Source of the DNA: Asterella californica
Lineage: Eukaryota; Streptophyta; Marchantiopsida; Marchantiales; Aytoniaceae
Direction of reading: 5' to 3'
Length of the DNA: 64,000 nt
NCBI GenBank assembly: GCA_036924285.1
Contig: JAYKYS010000004.1
Coordinates: forward strand, 27,498,001-27,562,000
Of the stretch, positions 22,631 to 33,660 are shown piece by piece. The notes below the pieces were generated by a model, which saw only the letters and a list, made by a program, of their open reading frames with translations, ran no database searches and was not told where the DNA came from. The position numbers and the translations under genes were made by a program. Position 1 is the first letter of the stretch, and every line of letters begins with the position of its first letter.

Positions 22631-22996
22631 AACCTCATAACTTCATCACTAGGTGTCCAAATGAAGTAGATGAAGTGCTCACAGAAAGCTGAAAAGATGC
22701 TCTACTAGCTGATGTAATGAAAGTGAAGATCCAAAGTTTAGCAAAAAGTTTGTAAGCTAGGGCCTAGCTTGATTTCTCACCTTTTGAATCTCGTAATTTC
22801 ACCACTAGACGTCCAAATGAAGTAGATGAAGTGTCCAGGGAAAGCTAACAACGAGCTCTATCAATTGATGTAATGAAAGTGAAGATCTGAAGTTGTGTAA
22901 AAAAAAGCTCATTTTTAGTCATGTGAGCATCTTTTGAGCGATAATGATAAATATAGAATATAGATTTTCAGATAAGAGCCGGTCCACAACACGACA
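22631..22996 (-). repeat. Y2 3' LTR, start section
   Basis: On the minus strand it begins TGTCGTGTTGTGGACCGGCT at 22996. It matches 31826-31683 along about 140 bases and continues into two 157-bp units. The LTR is cut at about 22630 by the inversion breakpoint. Confidence 0.75.
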
Positions 22997-23008
22997 TCCG
23001 TCCCCTCT
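22997..23008 (-). promoter_or_regulatory. polypurine tract of Y2
   Basis: AGAGGGGACGGA on the minus strand lies directly before the TG that opens the 3' LTR. This is where plus-strand DNA synthesis would be primed in an LTR retrotransposon. Its position supports the reading of 22996 as an LTR start. Confidence 0.7.
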
Positions 23009-25487
23009 AAACCTATGTATCCTCCGGTACGCACCAGATATACCAACTAAGGAGTGGACCGGCACGCATACCATCTTGTCGTCTTACTTCTCATCCTAGT
23101 CCACCTCATCCTCAAGTTCACCACCTGATCGTCATCTTGAAGTTGCAACCCTGCCCTGATTTTTCCTAGATCCATGCTCACCGACTCTCTTCTTCAACCT
23201 CTCATCCAATCACCCCCTCTAAATCTATACATTTTTCAATATGTGTATGTAGACATAGAAGGAGTAAACCATCATACCATAAAAACGCCTCCCATCCACC
23301 TAGTTGAACCTCACCGTTGAGGTTTATGACCCAAGGGTCGTAGTAGACATCACTCGTCATCCCAATGTATCCTGATTTTCTCGTTCAACCTCATACATGT
23401 ACAAGTCATTTTTTGTATTCGTCTCTTCTTTTTTGTTTTCTGAAAAATAAGAACCACATTGCTGCAATCAAAATCATCAACCGCAACCATTATTGTCCTG
23501 ATGTACAATGGTATCCTTTACAATCCTTCATTGTTCTCTCATCTGAAAACTTTTACAACCTCTCAAGCATCCTCCGAATCCTTCTCTTATGTAAACCTTT
23601 ACAACCTCTCAAGCATCATCCTCTTGACTCTTCTCTTCTGAAACTTTTGCAACCTCCCAAGCATCATCCTCTCAACTCTATTCACCTTCAGCAATGACTT
23701 CTCCTCTATAAGCCACCCTTATCCATCATCCTATATCTGTTGCCTCAAGAGCATCTGTCCACTCTCCTTCATCCTCAGCATGTTGTTCGTACTTGATGAT
23801 GTCAATATCGACATCATAGACTTCTCTTGTAGTCACATCCAAGACTTCACGTGATATGAACTCAACTTTGGCATCTCCAATGCGCTCCTCCCAATCTCCT
23901 TTCACATCCATCGTCATCATCCCAATATCTAGTTGTTCTTTGCATGCAACCAGATCACCCATATCTACTATCTGCACCTCAACCATCTCTTCCGGTTGTG
24001 AAGGATCGTCCTCCATTATCAATTCAGGAAGAATAGTTTCTTGTTGAACTTTATCCTTCGAGCTTGCTTCTCTGAAGAAGTCTCTTCATGTCCCTTCTTC
24101 TCGCTCTGCATCATGGATGCAGTATCCAACTTGAGCTCACTTGAATCCATGTGCTCATCCAAATCATTCTTATGGAGATCATGCTCAATCTCCTCCATCC
24201 TAGCATCATAGCTTGTAGCTTCGATAGCTACAACTGCATGTGCTACAAAGTAATCATCCACCAACTTCTTCATCCCTCCTTTATCAACATTGGCTTGAAG
24301 GAGAGTACTTGTACTTCTGAACCCAACATTTTCATCCTCCCAAGAAATAATCTCCCGTTGTAAAGACTCTACAAAGTCGATGCAATCGTCTCGTTGATGA
24401 TCAGTACCATCACATCACATACATTGATGTACCCAAGCTGATTTGGTTACAAGTTCCATCTTAGTCGATGATCCCTTGTCTCCAACCTAGTAACCTTAGC
24501 TTGTAGATCTTGCATCTTTTGCCGTAGGTCCTCGATGGTTGGATCCTTCTCCTCTACAACACAACTGGAGGTTGAACTTTAGATATTATCCGAAATGATG
24601 TGGTAGTCAGCGATACAAGTGTCAACCTTGTAACCCTTTCCCTTGTATGTCTCCGTTTGGCAAGAAGCTCAACTGTTTCATCTGCACAACCTCCCAATTT
24701 CTTGTCAACCCTTCTTCTTCCTCTCCATCCTCCCAAAGTAATTCCAACTGTTCTTGCCATGGTTCATCCGTAACTTGAAGAAATAGCTCCGTCTTGTAGG
24801 TCCCAAGATTAGCTTCTCCACCCGAGATAGTTGAAAAAATAGTCTCTCGAACTCTTTTAACAACCCTGTAGGCTGTAAACTCTTGTTGATCAGTTGATCC
24901 ATTCCAAAAATGATTTCTTGGTTACCCAAGAAATATTCCTCCATCATCGTATGTGAAAATGTATCACAGTTCCTCTCAAAATGTTTCAGGAGACCCTTCA
25001 CATGTTCTCTTCTCTCAAGCACCACAACGAGTTCAAATGTCTTGATCATCTCCTTCTTTGGTATCTGATCCAAATCCATCTCCATCTCCATCTCCATCTT
25101 GTAACATCTCAAGTACTTTGAGATGTCTCTCCCGTCAAACAGATCGAGTTTGTCATCACCCTTCAAAGTGTTTCTGTCCCCATAGCCTCCTTTTGTTGAT
25201 TCTCTTGCTCTTGTCGCAAAAACAAAATAAAGACTTGAAATAGTCGTGTTGTTGCGGCATCCAACTGCACCCCAAATATCTCTTCTGATCCGTTCATCTT
25301 GTCCATAGTCATGGCTCGTCCCATCCTCCCATGATTCCAAACATATCTTTCATCTCAGGTCCGCAGCATCCTCCCGAACAATTGTATCCATCTTAATCCT
25401 CGTTCATGATTGTTGATCTCCTCTTTCAAATTCTAATACACAAAACTCTCCATCCCAGACCTTCACGTCGAGTTCACCACCTTTCTG
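23009..25487 (-). pseudogene. Y2 internal region with gag-like frames
   Basis: The best frame is 24705-25340 (211 codons). It holds LFDGRDISKYLRCYKMEME at about 68-86, then a helical stretch with HTMMEEYFLGNQE and LLKEFERLFFQLSRVE. This order, FDG...YLR...EEYFL...LLxEFERxxxQL, is typical of gag proteins from Gypsy-type elements of plants, though distant. A run of CCATCT units (about 25073-25096) gives a Met-Glu repeat. Frames 24019-24273 and 23726-24022 continue with acidic sequence. The frames are broken by stops, no zinc knuckle or pol domain is seen, and the product is presumably non-functional. Confidence 0.55.
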
Positions 25488-27171
25488 TCTTATCGAATTT
25501 TACGTGAAGATTGTCTAGGAAAAAATGAGGTTCTTGGCTGTGAAGATATCATGTGCTGAACAGAGACAAGAATGAGAGAGATAAACACGAGAACGTCACA
25601 ATATATACCAACTCTCGATTTATATACACTGTTGGTTCTTTCTCTCTAAGAACACAAAACTAGGGAAAAGATCAGAGCGGTCTGTAATCTGAATCAAACC
25701 TCCTGAAAAGAGTCCCTGAATCTCAAACTAGATCTAAAACTACGGAAGCGTAGCTCACAGCAAGAGAAACATCTCTTTGCTAACAAAAAGAGTTGCACCG
25801 TCATCTCAGATTCAAAACCAAGTCCAAAAACGTCCATGTACAAGCCCTTAGCCAAAGCTAGCTACCACAAGCTATACATAACCAACTAAAACTCTAACGA
25901 ACTCAAAAGGACAAAAATCAAAGCAAAGGAACCGAAAGAAAATCTATCTAGAAACTTTCTTCTTTCTCCAAACCGTCCTCAGACAAGATCTTCCTTCATG
26001 ACTCCGTTGGCTCCAATAACTCTCAAATCCGACTCTTGACAGTCGAGATATAATCAATTTTTGATCACAGGTGACCGAACCTCCAAAACTTCTTCTTGCG
26101 GCTTAGAATCACTCACACCGTCCAAACGAATCGCTCGATCTGAGATCCGTCTTCTCTGGTAGGTAGATCTAGCTACCTTGAACCCAATGAGACTCCAAAC
26201 AAGTTGGTTGTAGTTCCCTTCACGAAACCACGCAAGAAATTTGGTCGCAGAAAACAAAAACAGACGTAAATTGACACTCTGCAACTCAAACTCGCTTCAC
26301 CACACCCAAACCAACAATCCAATCCACATACGGTGTTCTCCTATGCATAGATGAAGACTCCTTGATCACATAGGCACCAAGAACGAAGAACTTGGCTCAC
26401 TGATCGTGAAGAACAACCCAATCTCAGGTCGTAGATGATGAAAAATTGACATAAGCGCTTTCGTGCGGATCAATTTAACCTAGAACTCTCAAATCGTCAG
26501 ATGAAACTTCGTATCATCTTCAATTTCCTGAAGAACTCGCCGTTCTGATCTCGATGGATCCAAGGACAACAAGTTTAGACTCCGAAACGACCCAACTCTT
26601 CTTCGCATGTCACTGAAGCTTTCCAAACTCTTTTCCTGCGTCTCAATTTTTCCTAGATCCACCTCTTTATGAACCATCTTAATCAACACGTAGCCTGCAC
26701 AGATCTGAACTCCAATGACACCTTGAGTGCATGCATTGGACTTCCTAATTTTCCAAACCATTTCATCGACGAGTCGCAGAAACAAGCTAATCCCCTAAGT
26801 TGCCCCCTAAAGTCAATCGAGTACGTGAAGATTTTCATAGATAATGAACAAGCATGCCCCTTGCATCTTTAGTATAGCGCTAGGAACCGCAAATACGCAA
26901 TCAACAATAGTAAGCTAGAGTCTAGCTTGATTTTCTCATCTTCAGAACCTCGTAATTTCACCACTAGGCGTCCAAATGAAGTAGATAAAGTGCTCACAGA
27001 AAGTTGACAATGAGCTCTACCGGTTGATATAATGAAGTGAAGATCCGAAGTTGTGCCAAAAGTTAGTAAGCTAGGACCTAGCTTGATTTTCCCACCTTTT
27101 GAATCTCGTAACTTCGCCACTAGACGTCCAAATGAAGTAGATGAAGTGCCCATGGAAAACTGACAATGAGC
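25488..27171 (-). repeat. Y2 5' LTR, main section
   Basis: It matches Y1 (19700-21014) and the inverted piece at 21913-22630. On the minus strand the order is two 157-bp units (27171-26920), the block with GGCATGCTTGTTCATTATC, the body, then the transcription start area and the CA end at 25488. It joins 31683-31826 once X-right and one TGAGC duplication are removed. Confidence 0.75.
25619..25626 (-). promoter_or_regulatory. TATA box of the Y2 LTR
   Basis: TATATAAA on the minus strand lies about 135 bases before the LTR end, upstream of a run (TCTCTCATTCTTGTCTCTG) shared with Y1 near 20920-20940. It is placed where the LTR promoter of such an element is expected. Confidence 0.5.
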
Positions 27172-27644
27172 TGTAGTGTCACAGGATTTCTCCTTTTGCC
27201 CATTTAGTATAAAACAGATCATTCCCACAGAGGATTTACACAAGTATCGCTGCTCTAAGTTCTAAGATCTGTTCAAACACACAAACACACGGGTTTTACC
27301 TAGAAATCCGTCTTCTAACAAAACCACATGGCTTCTAGACCCTTCAAGAGGTGTCCTTGACCTAAACAAACAACTACAACCTAAAATATCACATAGATAT
27401 TTACTGGGAAGCTCGGGAAGACACTTCTTGCTTCCAAGTCACGGCTTTTGGTCTTCTCACGACAGTCTTCCCGAAGTAATTCTCGGCTTCTCACACCTCT
27501 AGATACTGCTCCTGCTTCGTAAACGTCAAATTACCACTGTCTATCACACATTGCTCTTCCAATTCCCAACGGGGTTAGATCAATCACAGTGTGTATGTCC
27601 CCTGTAGTCTTCCCACCTACGAAAATGGTCTTCTTGCATTACTA

Positions 27645-28757
27645 CAACGACATTCACCTTCACGGAAGCTCAATAGAAGTCTCGGAAGCTCACTAGAAGA
27701 AGATAGGAAGATGGGAAGATGAGGAAAGATGAGGAAGAAGAGAAAATCCAAACAAGAGAAAACAAGATGAAAATGATAAATTAAGACTCCGACAGGCTTC
27801 TAGTCCGGATCCCGACTAACAAGCCATCTCTGCTTGTAGTAATTTGGGGAAGAAGATCACAAATTCGCTTACAGTTACATAGTCTTCTACTCGAGGATGT
27901 CATCTTCTGCTATGGAAAGAAGGCTTCTTTCTTCTTCTGTCATTGCTCCGACTACTCCGTCTTCTGGGATCGCTTATCCATAAGACCGTCCGTACGTGGA
28001 TCCTAAGTGCTCCACTGGATGAGACAAGCTTCGACTCTGCACAGCTTCTAACAATCACCGCCACTCCAGAAGAAGGCTTCCCATGCACAATTGGGTGTGA
28101 ATTCGAGGAAACCCACTGCCTAGAAGACACAGACAAAGCTTCTGCACTCAAACCTGAAATCAATTCCCCGAGAAGAAGGTACATTGGTGTGGGGAAGCTC
28201 ACTCCCTCTACTTCTTGTTCCTACTCCTCGACACACCAGCTTAGAAATAGAACTACACGATGATGCCGTTCTCTGCTCTATGTTGTCCATTCTCTCTATC
28301 TACATCTTTGGTCCACTGCCGGAAGCGAGAATGCAGACCCCTCCGGTGTAATCCAAATCTATTCGTATGTCTCTAGCATCGGGTGTAATGTGTTTTGTGC
28401 GTACTAAATCCTACTCTGTATCCTAACTTGTACTATTGTCTTGAGTCGTAGGAGAGAGTTCCCCTCCAATCCTAACTTGCAATCAAGGAGATAGGGCGTT
28501 GTCAGAAGACCACCACCTCACATGCAGTCGGTTACATGTATTGGTTTAGAAACTTGCTTTGTATTCGTGTGCTGCCTACTCTGCCACATGGACAATTAGC
28601 TAAATTTACAAGAGAAATCGTCACTTCTCAAGATAGCAAATTTCGACTCCTACCAAAATTAGACAAGTCAACTGTCTTCCTAACTTGCTGCCTACTCTAA
28701 TTTGCGGGGTGTGATCTCCTCCTGATCTATTGCTACTTGAACTCTTAACTCGACCTC
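27645..28757. other. X-right interior 3' of the coiled-coil frame
   Basis: Frames overlap on both strands at 27900-28263. The plus-strand one (106 codons, with FDSAQLLTITATPEEGFPC) looks more protein-like but runs against the element and shows no known domain. The minus-strand frame (27900-28202) is likely its shadow or the reverse. I cannot choose between them. Confidence 0.3.
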
Positions 28758-29867
28758 TTATAAGGTGGGAAGCCCTTCGAGTACCTCGGGTGTGACTGAG
28801 GTGGCTTCCTCCTCTCTGTTCGTGGCTTGCTCTTCTAGGACGGCTTCGGAAGACGAAAGCGTCTTCTGGGAAGCTGAGTCCACCTGCGCTTTCTCGCTCT
28901 TCGGTGACACAGGTTCGACGCTGGGAACTGGAGTGACTTCGCAGTGGTCAGAGGAAGTCACCTCCTCCACTCGAAACACCTAGGAAGACAACTCTACTTC
29001 TCGTCTTCCAGAAGACATCTTGTCTTTCGGGGCTTCTTCCATGGTCTTCTCGGCTTCCAGCGTTGTCACTACTAAGTGGACAGCGAGGTCGAACTCCTCC
29101 TTCTCCGAATCTGTCTCGATCGCAGGTCCTAGAGCATGGAAAGATGTAGCTGCTGGTGGTGGGATCAAGAGAAAACCGTAAAGTATCTTCAAGTCCTCAA
29201 TCTGCCGATTCAGGTAGCGGAACATGCTGTTCTTGCATTCCACTAACATCGTCCTGGAATCGTCATCCCACTCCCTAGCTAGGGTGAGAAGCTTCCTACC
29301 CGCGGTGAAGTTGAACTTCTTGCGAAGTGCTTCCACCGACTGTGCCATGAGTCCATTCGCTCGAGCTTCTGCTTCTTCTTGCTGCGTCTTCTCTACTGCA
29401 GCTTGAGCTTCTACGGCTTTCCGCAATGCCCTCCATGTCGTCTTCTCTTCTGCGAGAGAGGTGATCTTACATATGACTCGCAGAATCTCCTGGTCACGCT
29501 GCTGTAGACGTGCTTGTAACTCCTGGTTGCTCTTCCTCAACTGTGCTGACTCCTTGGCAGAAGCGGCTGCTTCCGTCTTATTCCTCGCTGGAAGCTTCTC
29601 CGTGGTGCGGAGGTTGGCCTCCAGCGCATCCACCTTCTTCTGGACATCTTCCTGCTGCATCAAGGTGCGTAGACCGAATCCATGTCGCAGTGGCTTCTCC
29701 TGAGCCATCGTGCGCTTCTCCACCAACTCCATGGATGACTGGATCTCTGAATAAAAGAAGGCACTGAATTCCTCCAACCTTCTTCTCGTCGAAGACATGT
29801 TCATCTCCACAATCCGGTCGGAGGTGTCTTCCTTGTCTTCCAGAGGCAAGGATGTCTCTTCCACCAC
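28758..29867 (-). CDS. coiled-coil protein of element X, one in-frame TAG
   Basis: The frame runs 295 codons from Met at 29867 to a TAG at 28980, then continues in the same frame for about 73 codons to 28758. Residues about 65-175 are a long heptad-rich helix full of Glu, Gln, Arg and Ala (LRKSNQELQARLQQRDQEI, then EKTQQEEAEARAN), predicted to form a coiled coil. A second helical part follows (KFNFTAGRKLLTLAREWDDD), and the end is acidic and Ser/Thr-rich. There is no catalytic motif. Upstream, the element has a pyrimidine-rich stretch ending TTTGCAG at about 29940, which could be a 3' splice site. This may be a gag-like or captured host gene. Similar coiled-coil frames occur in plant gag-only elements and in host myosin-like proteins, so the origin is open. 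Confidence 0.5.
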
Positions 29868-31682
29868 TGTGGTCTTCTGCTTCTACGCGCGAGAAGACAC
29901 TACTCTTCTCATCTTTCGGGGTGAAACTCTCTTCCCACTGCAAATGCGAAAGTATACGAAAAGTTCAGAAGATGATCTCGGGCTCCTGCTGTGACAGTGA
30001 CCTCCAAGAAGACCCTTGGGACAGCTTCCGATTAACTGACATACTCGGAAGACTTCCTGCAGCCAGGCTTCCCATCATTGATCTCACATGTCTTCGTCTT
30101 TCGACACGTAATCTAACCTCACAACAGACATGGAACATTCATACTCTGTTCTTCCGACTCCTTATCTCTCGTACACGCTCAGAAGAAGCCTGCTGCATGA
30201 CGAGAAGACATGACCCTCGACCATTCTCTCCAGATTCTGCCAGCAAGACTTCTCACAACTCTCTTCTAAGTTTGGGAAGAAGAAGGAATAGGCTGCTATG
30301 GGTCGGACAGAAGAGACCCGTAAAGGACCCTCACATCTTCTCGCGCATTCTGCCAGCCTTTCCAATCTTCTTGTCTCTCTAGGAAGATGTGGATTTGAGA
30401 CGCTCGAAAGATCAGGAGGCACAGGCTTGATTCCCAACTTCTAGCTTCTCGAAAACAACAATCAACTCATCAAGTCACCCAGGATTCGTACCAAGCCTCT
30501 CTCAACACAAACCAATCCAATCCAATCTCGATATGAATTGAACACAGTCGTCTTCCGAAGATGTTCAGACATTCAGAAGCGTCTCCCGAAGATGTTCAGA
30601 TCTTCAGAAGCGTCTTCTGTCCATGGGTTCGGGAACAAAGGTGTGGTAGGGCAGAGAAATTGATAGTCAGGTGATTGAATTTAAGAATGAGAGATGGGGA
30701 AGCTCGATTCCAACTTGTGAAGAAGTGGGAAGATGACTGTCAAAAATTGGACAGTGTTTTCGCGCCCAATTCTCGTAGAAGAAAGTTCAAGGTAGGAAAT
30801 CGATCGATGGATTTCCTGCAAACGAACGGGGAAGCGCAGGGAACATTAAATCAGAGACGGGAAGCGGTGGGAAGGAGAAAGAACACGGGAAGAACCTCAG
30901 TACAGCTTCTGGCTGCTTCTGGTGCGCCTTCAGTCTTCTACGCGTTTCCGCTCGTCAATCCCAGCTCCAGTGTGATCCCACGATCCTGCTACTATCGTCA
31001 ATCTTGAGCTGTGTCCCTCGGCTGCTACAATCGATCTTGCTCCACCTTCGAATATGTCTTATCGACCCTCAATATCTGCTTCTTGAAATCTGCAGGGATT
31101 CCTTCAGCTCGACTGTGCTTCCAGCTTAACAGAATCGATCTCGCTCCTTCTCTGGCCTCAATTCGATCTTATGTTCACAATTTCACTCTCTTTGCTTCCA
31201 CCACTCAATTTGATATCCTGATTGCAATCGACCTTCAAAGCGCGGTGGGTCTTCGTGCGGGAAGCAGGCGGATGATTTTATGCTAATATGCCTTCTCTCG
31301 TATCTTTCCTCCGCGATTAGAGGTTCGACTTCTTTGACCTACCTACTACCATGGTGGCTATCCGGTAGGTACACCTACCCCTCTCCTAGGTGGTGCGTGG
31401 TTGGTACCCCTGCAGTCGTGGTTGCTGTCTTCTTGAAGACACCCGTCTTTCATCTTTTGTCTTCTGGAAGACACCCGTCTTCCGTCTTCTGGAAGACACA
31501 ACCGAGAAGACGTCTTCCCGGAAGATGTCCGTCTTTCGTCTTTCGAAGAAGTCGACTTCTCCTTACAAAAAGACCTTAAGATCATCTTTCCTGAAGTAAC
31601 CAAGTTATTTCAATTACATAGACATGTTATTAACTTCAAAAATTTCGAAAAATCATAATTCCTGTAAATTGTAGGCACCACA

Positions 31683-31826
31683 TGAGCTCTATCAGTTGAT
31701 GTAATGAAAGTGAAGATCTGAAGTTGTGTTAAAAAAGTTCATTTTTAGTCCTACGAAACTCTTTGGAGCGATAATGATAACAATCGAATATAGATTTTTA
31801 CATAGGAGTCGGTCCACGACACGACA
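31683..31826 (-). repeat. Y2 5' LTR, start section
   Basis: On the minus strand it begins TGTCGTGTCGTGGACCGACT at 31826 and matches 22996-22860 closely. It was separated from the rest of the LTR by X-right. TGAGC at 31683-31687 is the right-hand target duplication of X-right. Confidence 0.8.
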
Positions 31827-32689
31827 ATGTGTCAGTATGCATGTGTGTCACTTGGTTCGACATACATGACACTTGACAAACATGTATGTTGGACACATGA
31901 CGCTCGCAAATAGCAATACATGAATTTTACAGTTTTCAAACAATATAAAAATTGAGACTTTTCGAGATTCAGTCTATAGAATTTGGATAGCGCATCGAGA
32001 GGTTGAGACGTTGATGGACAGAGCGTTGACATGGCAAGATGTTGACATTGAGAGTGTTGATTTGATGAAGTTGTTGTTGAGGCATTAGAGATGAGGTGGT
32101 AATTTAAATGTGATGTGTCATTATGCATGTGTACGACTTACATGTGACACTTGGCAAAAGTGCATGCTAGACACATGACGCTCATAGAGGACAACACCTG
32201 AATTTTACCCTCCAGCTTCCAATCAGTATAAAAGTTGAGACTCTTTTAAGGTTTAGTTTGCAGAATTTGGATAAAGCGTCGAAATGTTATCCATTGTTTT
32301 TGCCTTGAAAATAAGGACTTAATACACTTGAAATGAGCTTTGGGTAAAAATGGACTGCTCAGCAAATCTGCACCTAGTGCAGATTTATTGAAGAAACGGG
32401 GTCAGCAAACTTTAAACGACAGTAGTTTCCAATTCATAATTCAGATTTGGTGATGCTTGGTACTGTTGGAAAGAGAGCGACAAGATCTTTCCAATGCCGC
32501 CTCAACTGCATGATTTGGAGTTGCGGTTAGAGAACTACAGGAGTTCAACATTTATTGTGTATTTAAAGATTGAAAGTGAAAACTGCATGAACTCTCTTGG
32601 ATTTCAGTAGGAGAAGGTATTTTGGGGTTGGGATGAGACAATCTATCTGAAGGCTCGTGCGGATTTCCTCAAGGAGGGATCCAAAACTT
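31827..32689. other. no gene; two diverged copies of a short repeat
   Basis: GTATGCATGTGTGTCACTT (31835) and TTATGCATGTGTACGACTT (about 32120) start two related stretches of about 280 bases. They share ACATGACGCTC and GAATTTGGATAAAGCG-like words. There is no coding signal. Confidence 0.45.
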
Positions 32690-33660
32690 TTAAGTGGTCA
32701 TAACTCAGGCTACAGACGTCCGTTTGAGTAGGATTTGATAATAGTGGATAAAGTTTTTCAAGAGGTTTGATGACAATAAGAAAACCGGGTTCTGAGTTGC
32801 AGATCAAAAGTTCCAGTTGTTTGAATTTTGAGGGAACTCTTGAGTAGAAAGTCAAACTGTGAGAGAGTTCGCACAGATTGAATGTTGGTGAAGGATTTTC
32901 GGATGTCGGGGTCATATTTGTGCGAAGACTCATAGACATTTCAGAGGAGAAGGAGTCCAACAGTTTTGATCGGTTTTAACTTGAATTGTAAACATCAATT
33001 GAAGATAAAAGTGGTACCGCTGGAAAACAAATGTCGAGAGTTTTCCAGGGAGGCTATATAGCGAGGGAATTACAACAGTTTATCTTTAAATGAGAGTTTA
33101 GGTCCAAGTTCACAAATCTATGTGAGGACTCGTGTAATTTTGAGATGAAAGGGTTTGGAGCCAAAAACTTTAAGTGGTCGTAACTAGAGTTAGAGACATC
33201 AGTCTGAGTCGAAATTGATATCATTGGATAGAGTTTTTTCAAGAGCTTTCTGATGATACCAAGAAAACTAGATTTTGAGTTGCAGAGCGGAAGTTATAGT
33301 TGTTTGAAATTAGAGAAAAACTTTTAAACCAAAAGTCAAAACTTGTGCGAGGACTCGCACAGATTGTACGTTGGAGAGGGAGTTTTGGATGTAGACGTCA
33401 TATTTGTACTAAGGCTCGCACATGTTTTCATGAGAGAAGCGATCGACGGGTTTGATCGGTCGTAACTTGATTTGTAATAGCCAGTTGGAGATGAAAGTGG
33501 TATAGTTGGAAAAGGACGTCGAGAGCATTCCGGAGACACCAAGAACAACTTGTTTGGATATACAGAGAGGGATTTACAACAGTTTGAGGTTAAGCGAGAG
33601 TTTCCGAGTCAAGTTCACAAACATGTGCGAGAACTCACGTATTTTTGAGTTGAATAATGA
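32690..33660 (+). repeat. degenerate tandem repeat, period about 480 bp
   Basis: Blocks recur in order. GGTCATAACTCAGGCTACAGACG (32697) is matched by GGTCGTAACTAGAGTTAGAGACA (33177), and TTGATCGGTTTTAACTTG (about 32967) by TTGATCGGTCGTAACTTG (about 33451). Each is followed by GAAAGTGGTA and TGTCGAGAG-like words. The copies are strongly diverged, so the array is old. It looks like the non-coding tail of a retroelement or an old satellite. Confidence 0.6.

Larger units (their letters stand above)
27172..31682 (-). mobile_element. X-right: intact 4.5-kb element with TGT...ACA ends
   Basis: On the minus strand it starts TGTGGTGCCTACAATTTACA at 31682 and ends ATCCTGTGACACTACA at 27172. The two ends are short imperfect inverted repeats (TGTGGTGCCT and TGTAGTGTCA). 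TGAGC flanks both sides (27167-27171 and 31683-31687), a perfect 5-bp target duplication, and the interrupted Y LTR is continuous across it. TG...CA ends with a 5-bp duplication fit integrase-type insertion: a very long solo LTR, a large retroelement derivative, or a Ginger-like DNA transposon. I found no internal LTR pair and no integrase, reverse transcriptase or transposase. The interior carries a long coiled-coil frame (28758-29867). It shares about 1.5 kb at the start and 0.45 kb at the end with X-left, but a different middle. Confidence 0.75.
21916..31826 (-). mobile_element. Y2: gag-only LTR retrotransposon, rearranged
   Basis: Reading the minus strand: a 5' LTR starts at 31826 (TGTCGTGTCGTGGACC), is split by X-right (27172-31682) and ends in CA at 25488. 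An internal region of about 2.5 kb follows with gag-like frames. A polypurine tract is at 23008-22997. The 3' LTR starts at 22996 and is rearranged below 22630. Without X-right the 5' LTR is about 1.82 kb. No protease, reverse transcriptase or integrase is visible, so it is non-autonomous, of the kind called TR-GAG or LARD. A primer binding site of the usual initiator-tRNA type was not found after 25488. The presumed target duplication (ATGTG at 31827-31831) cannot be checked because the far end is lost. Confidence 0.7.

Noticed and set aside
29852..30382. 176-codon plus-strand frame across element X-right
   Set aside because: It runs against the element and covers its non-coding 5' part, which is matched by non-open sequence in X-left.
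27172..31682. X-right as a CACTA (En/Spm) transposon because one end reads CACTACA
   Set aside because: The orientation is wrong: the element starts TGT and ends ACA, and the target duplication is 5 bp rather than 3 bp.
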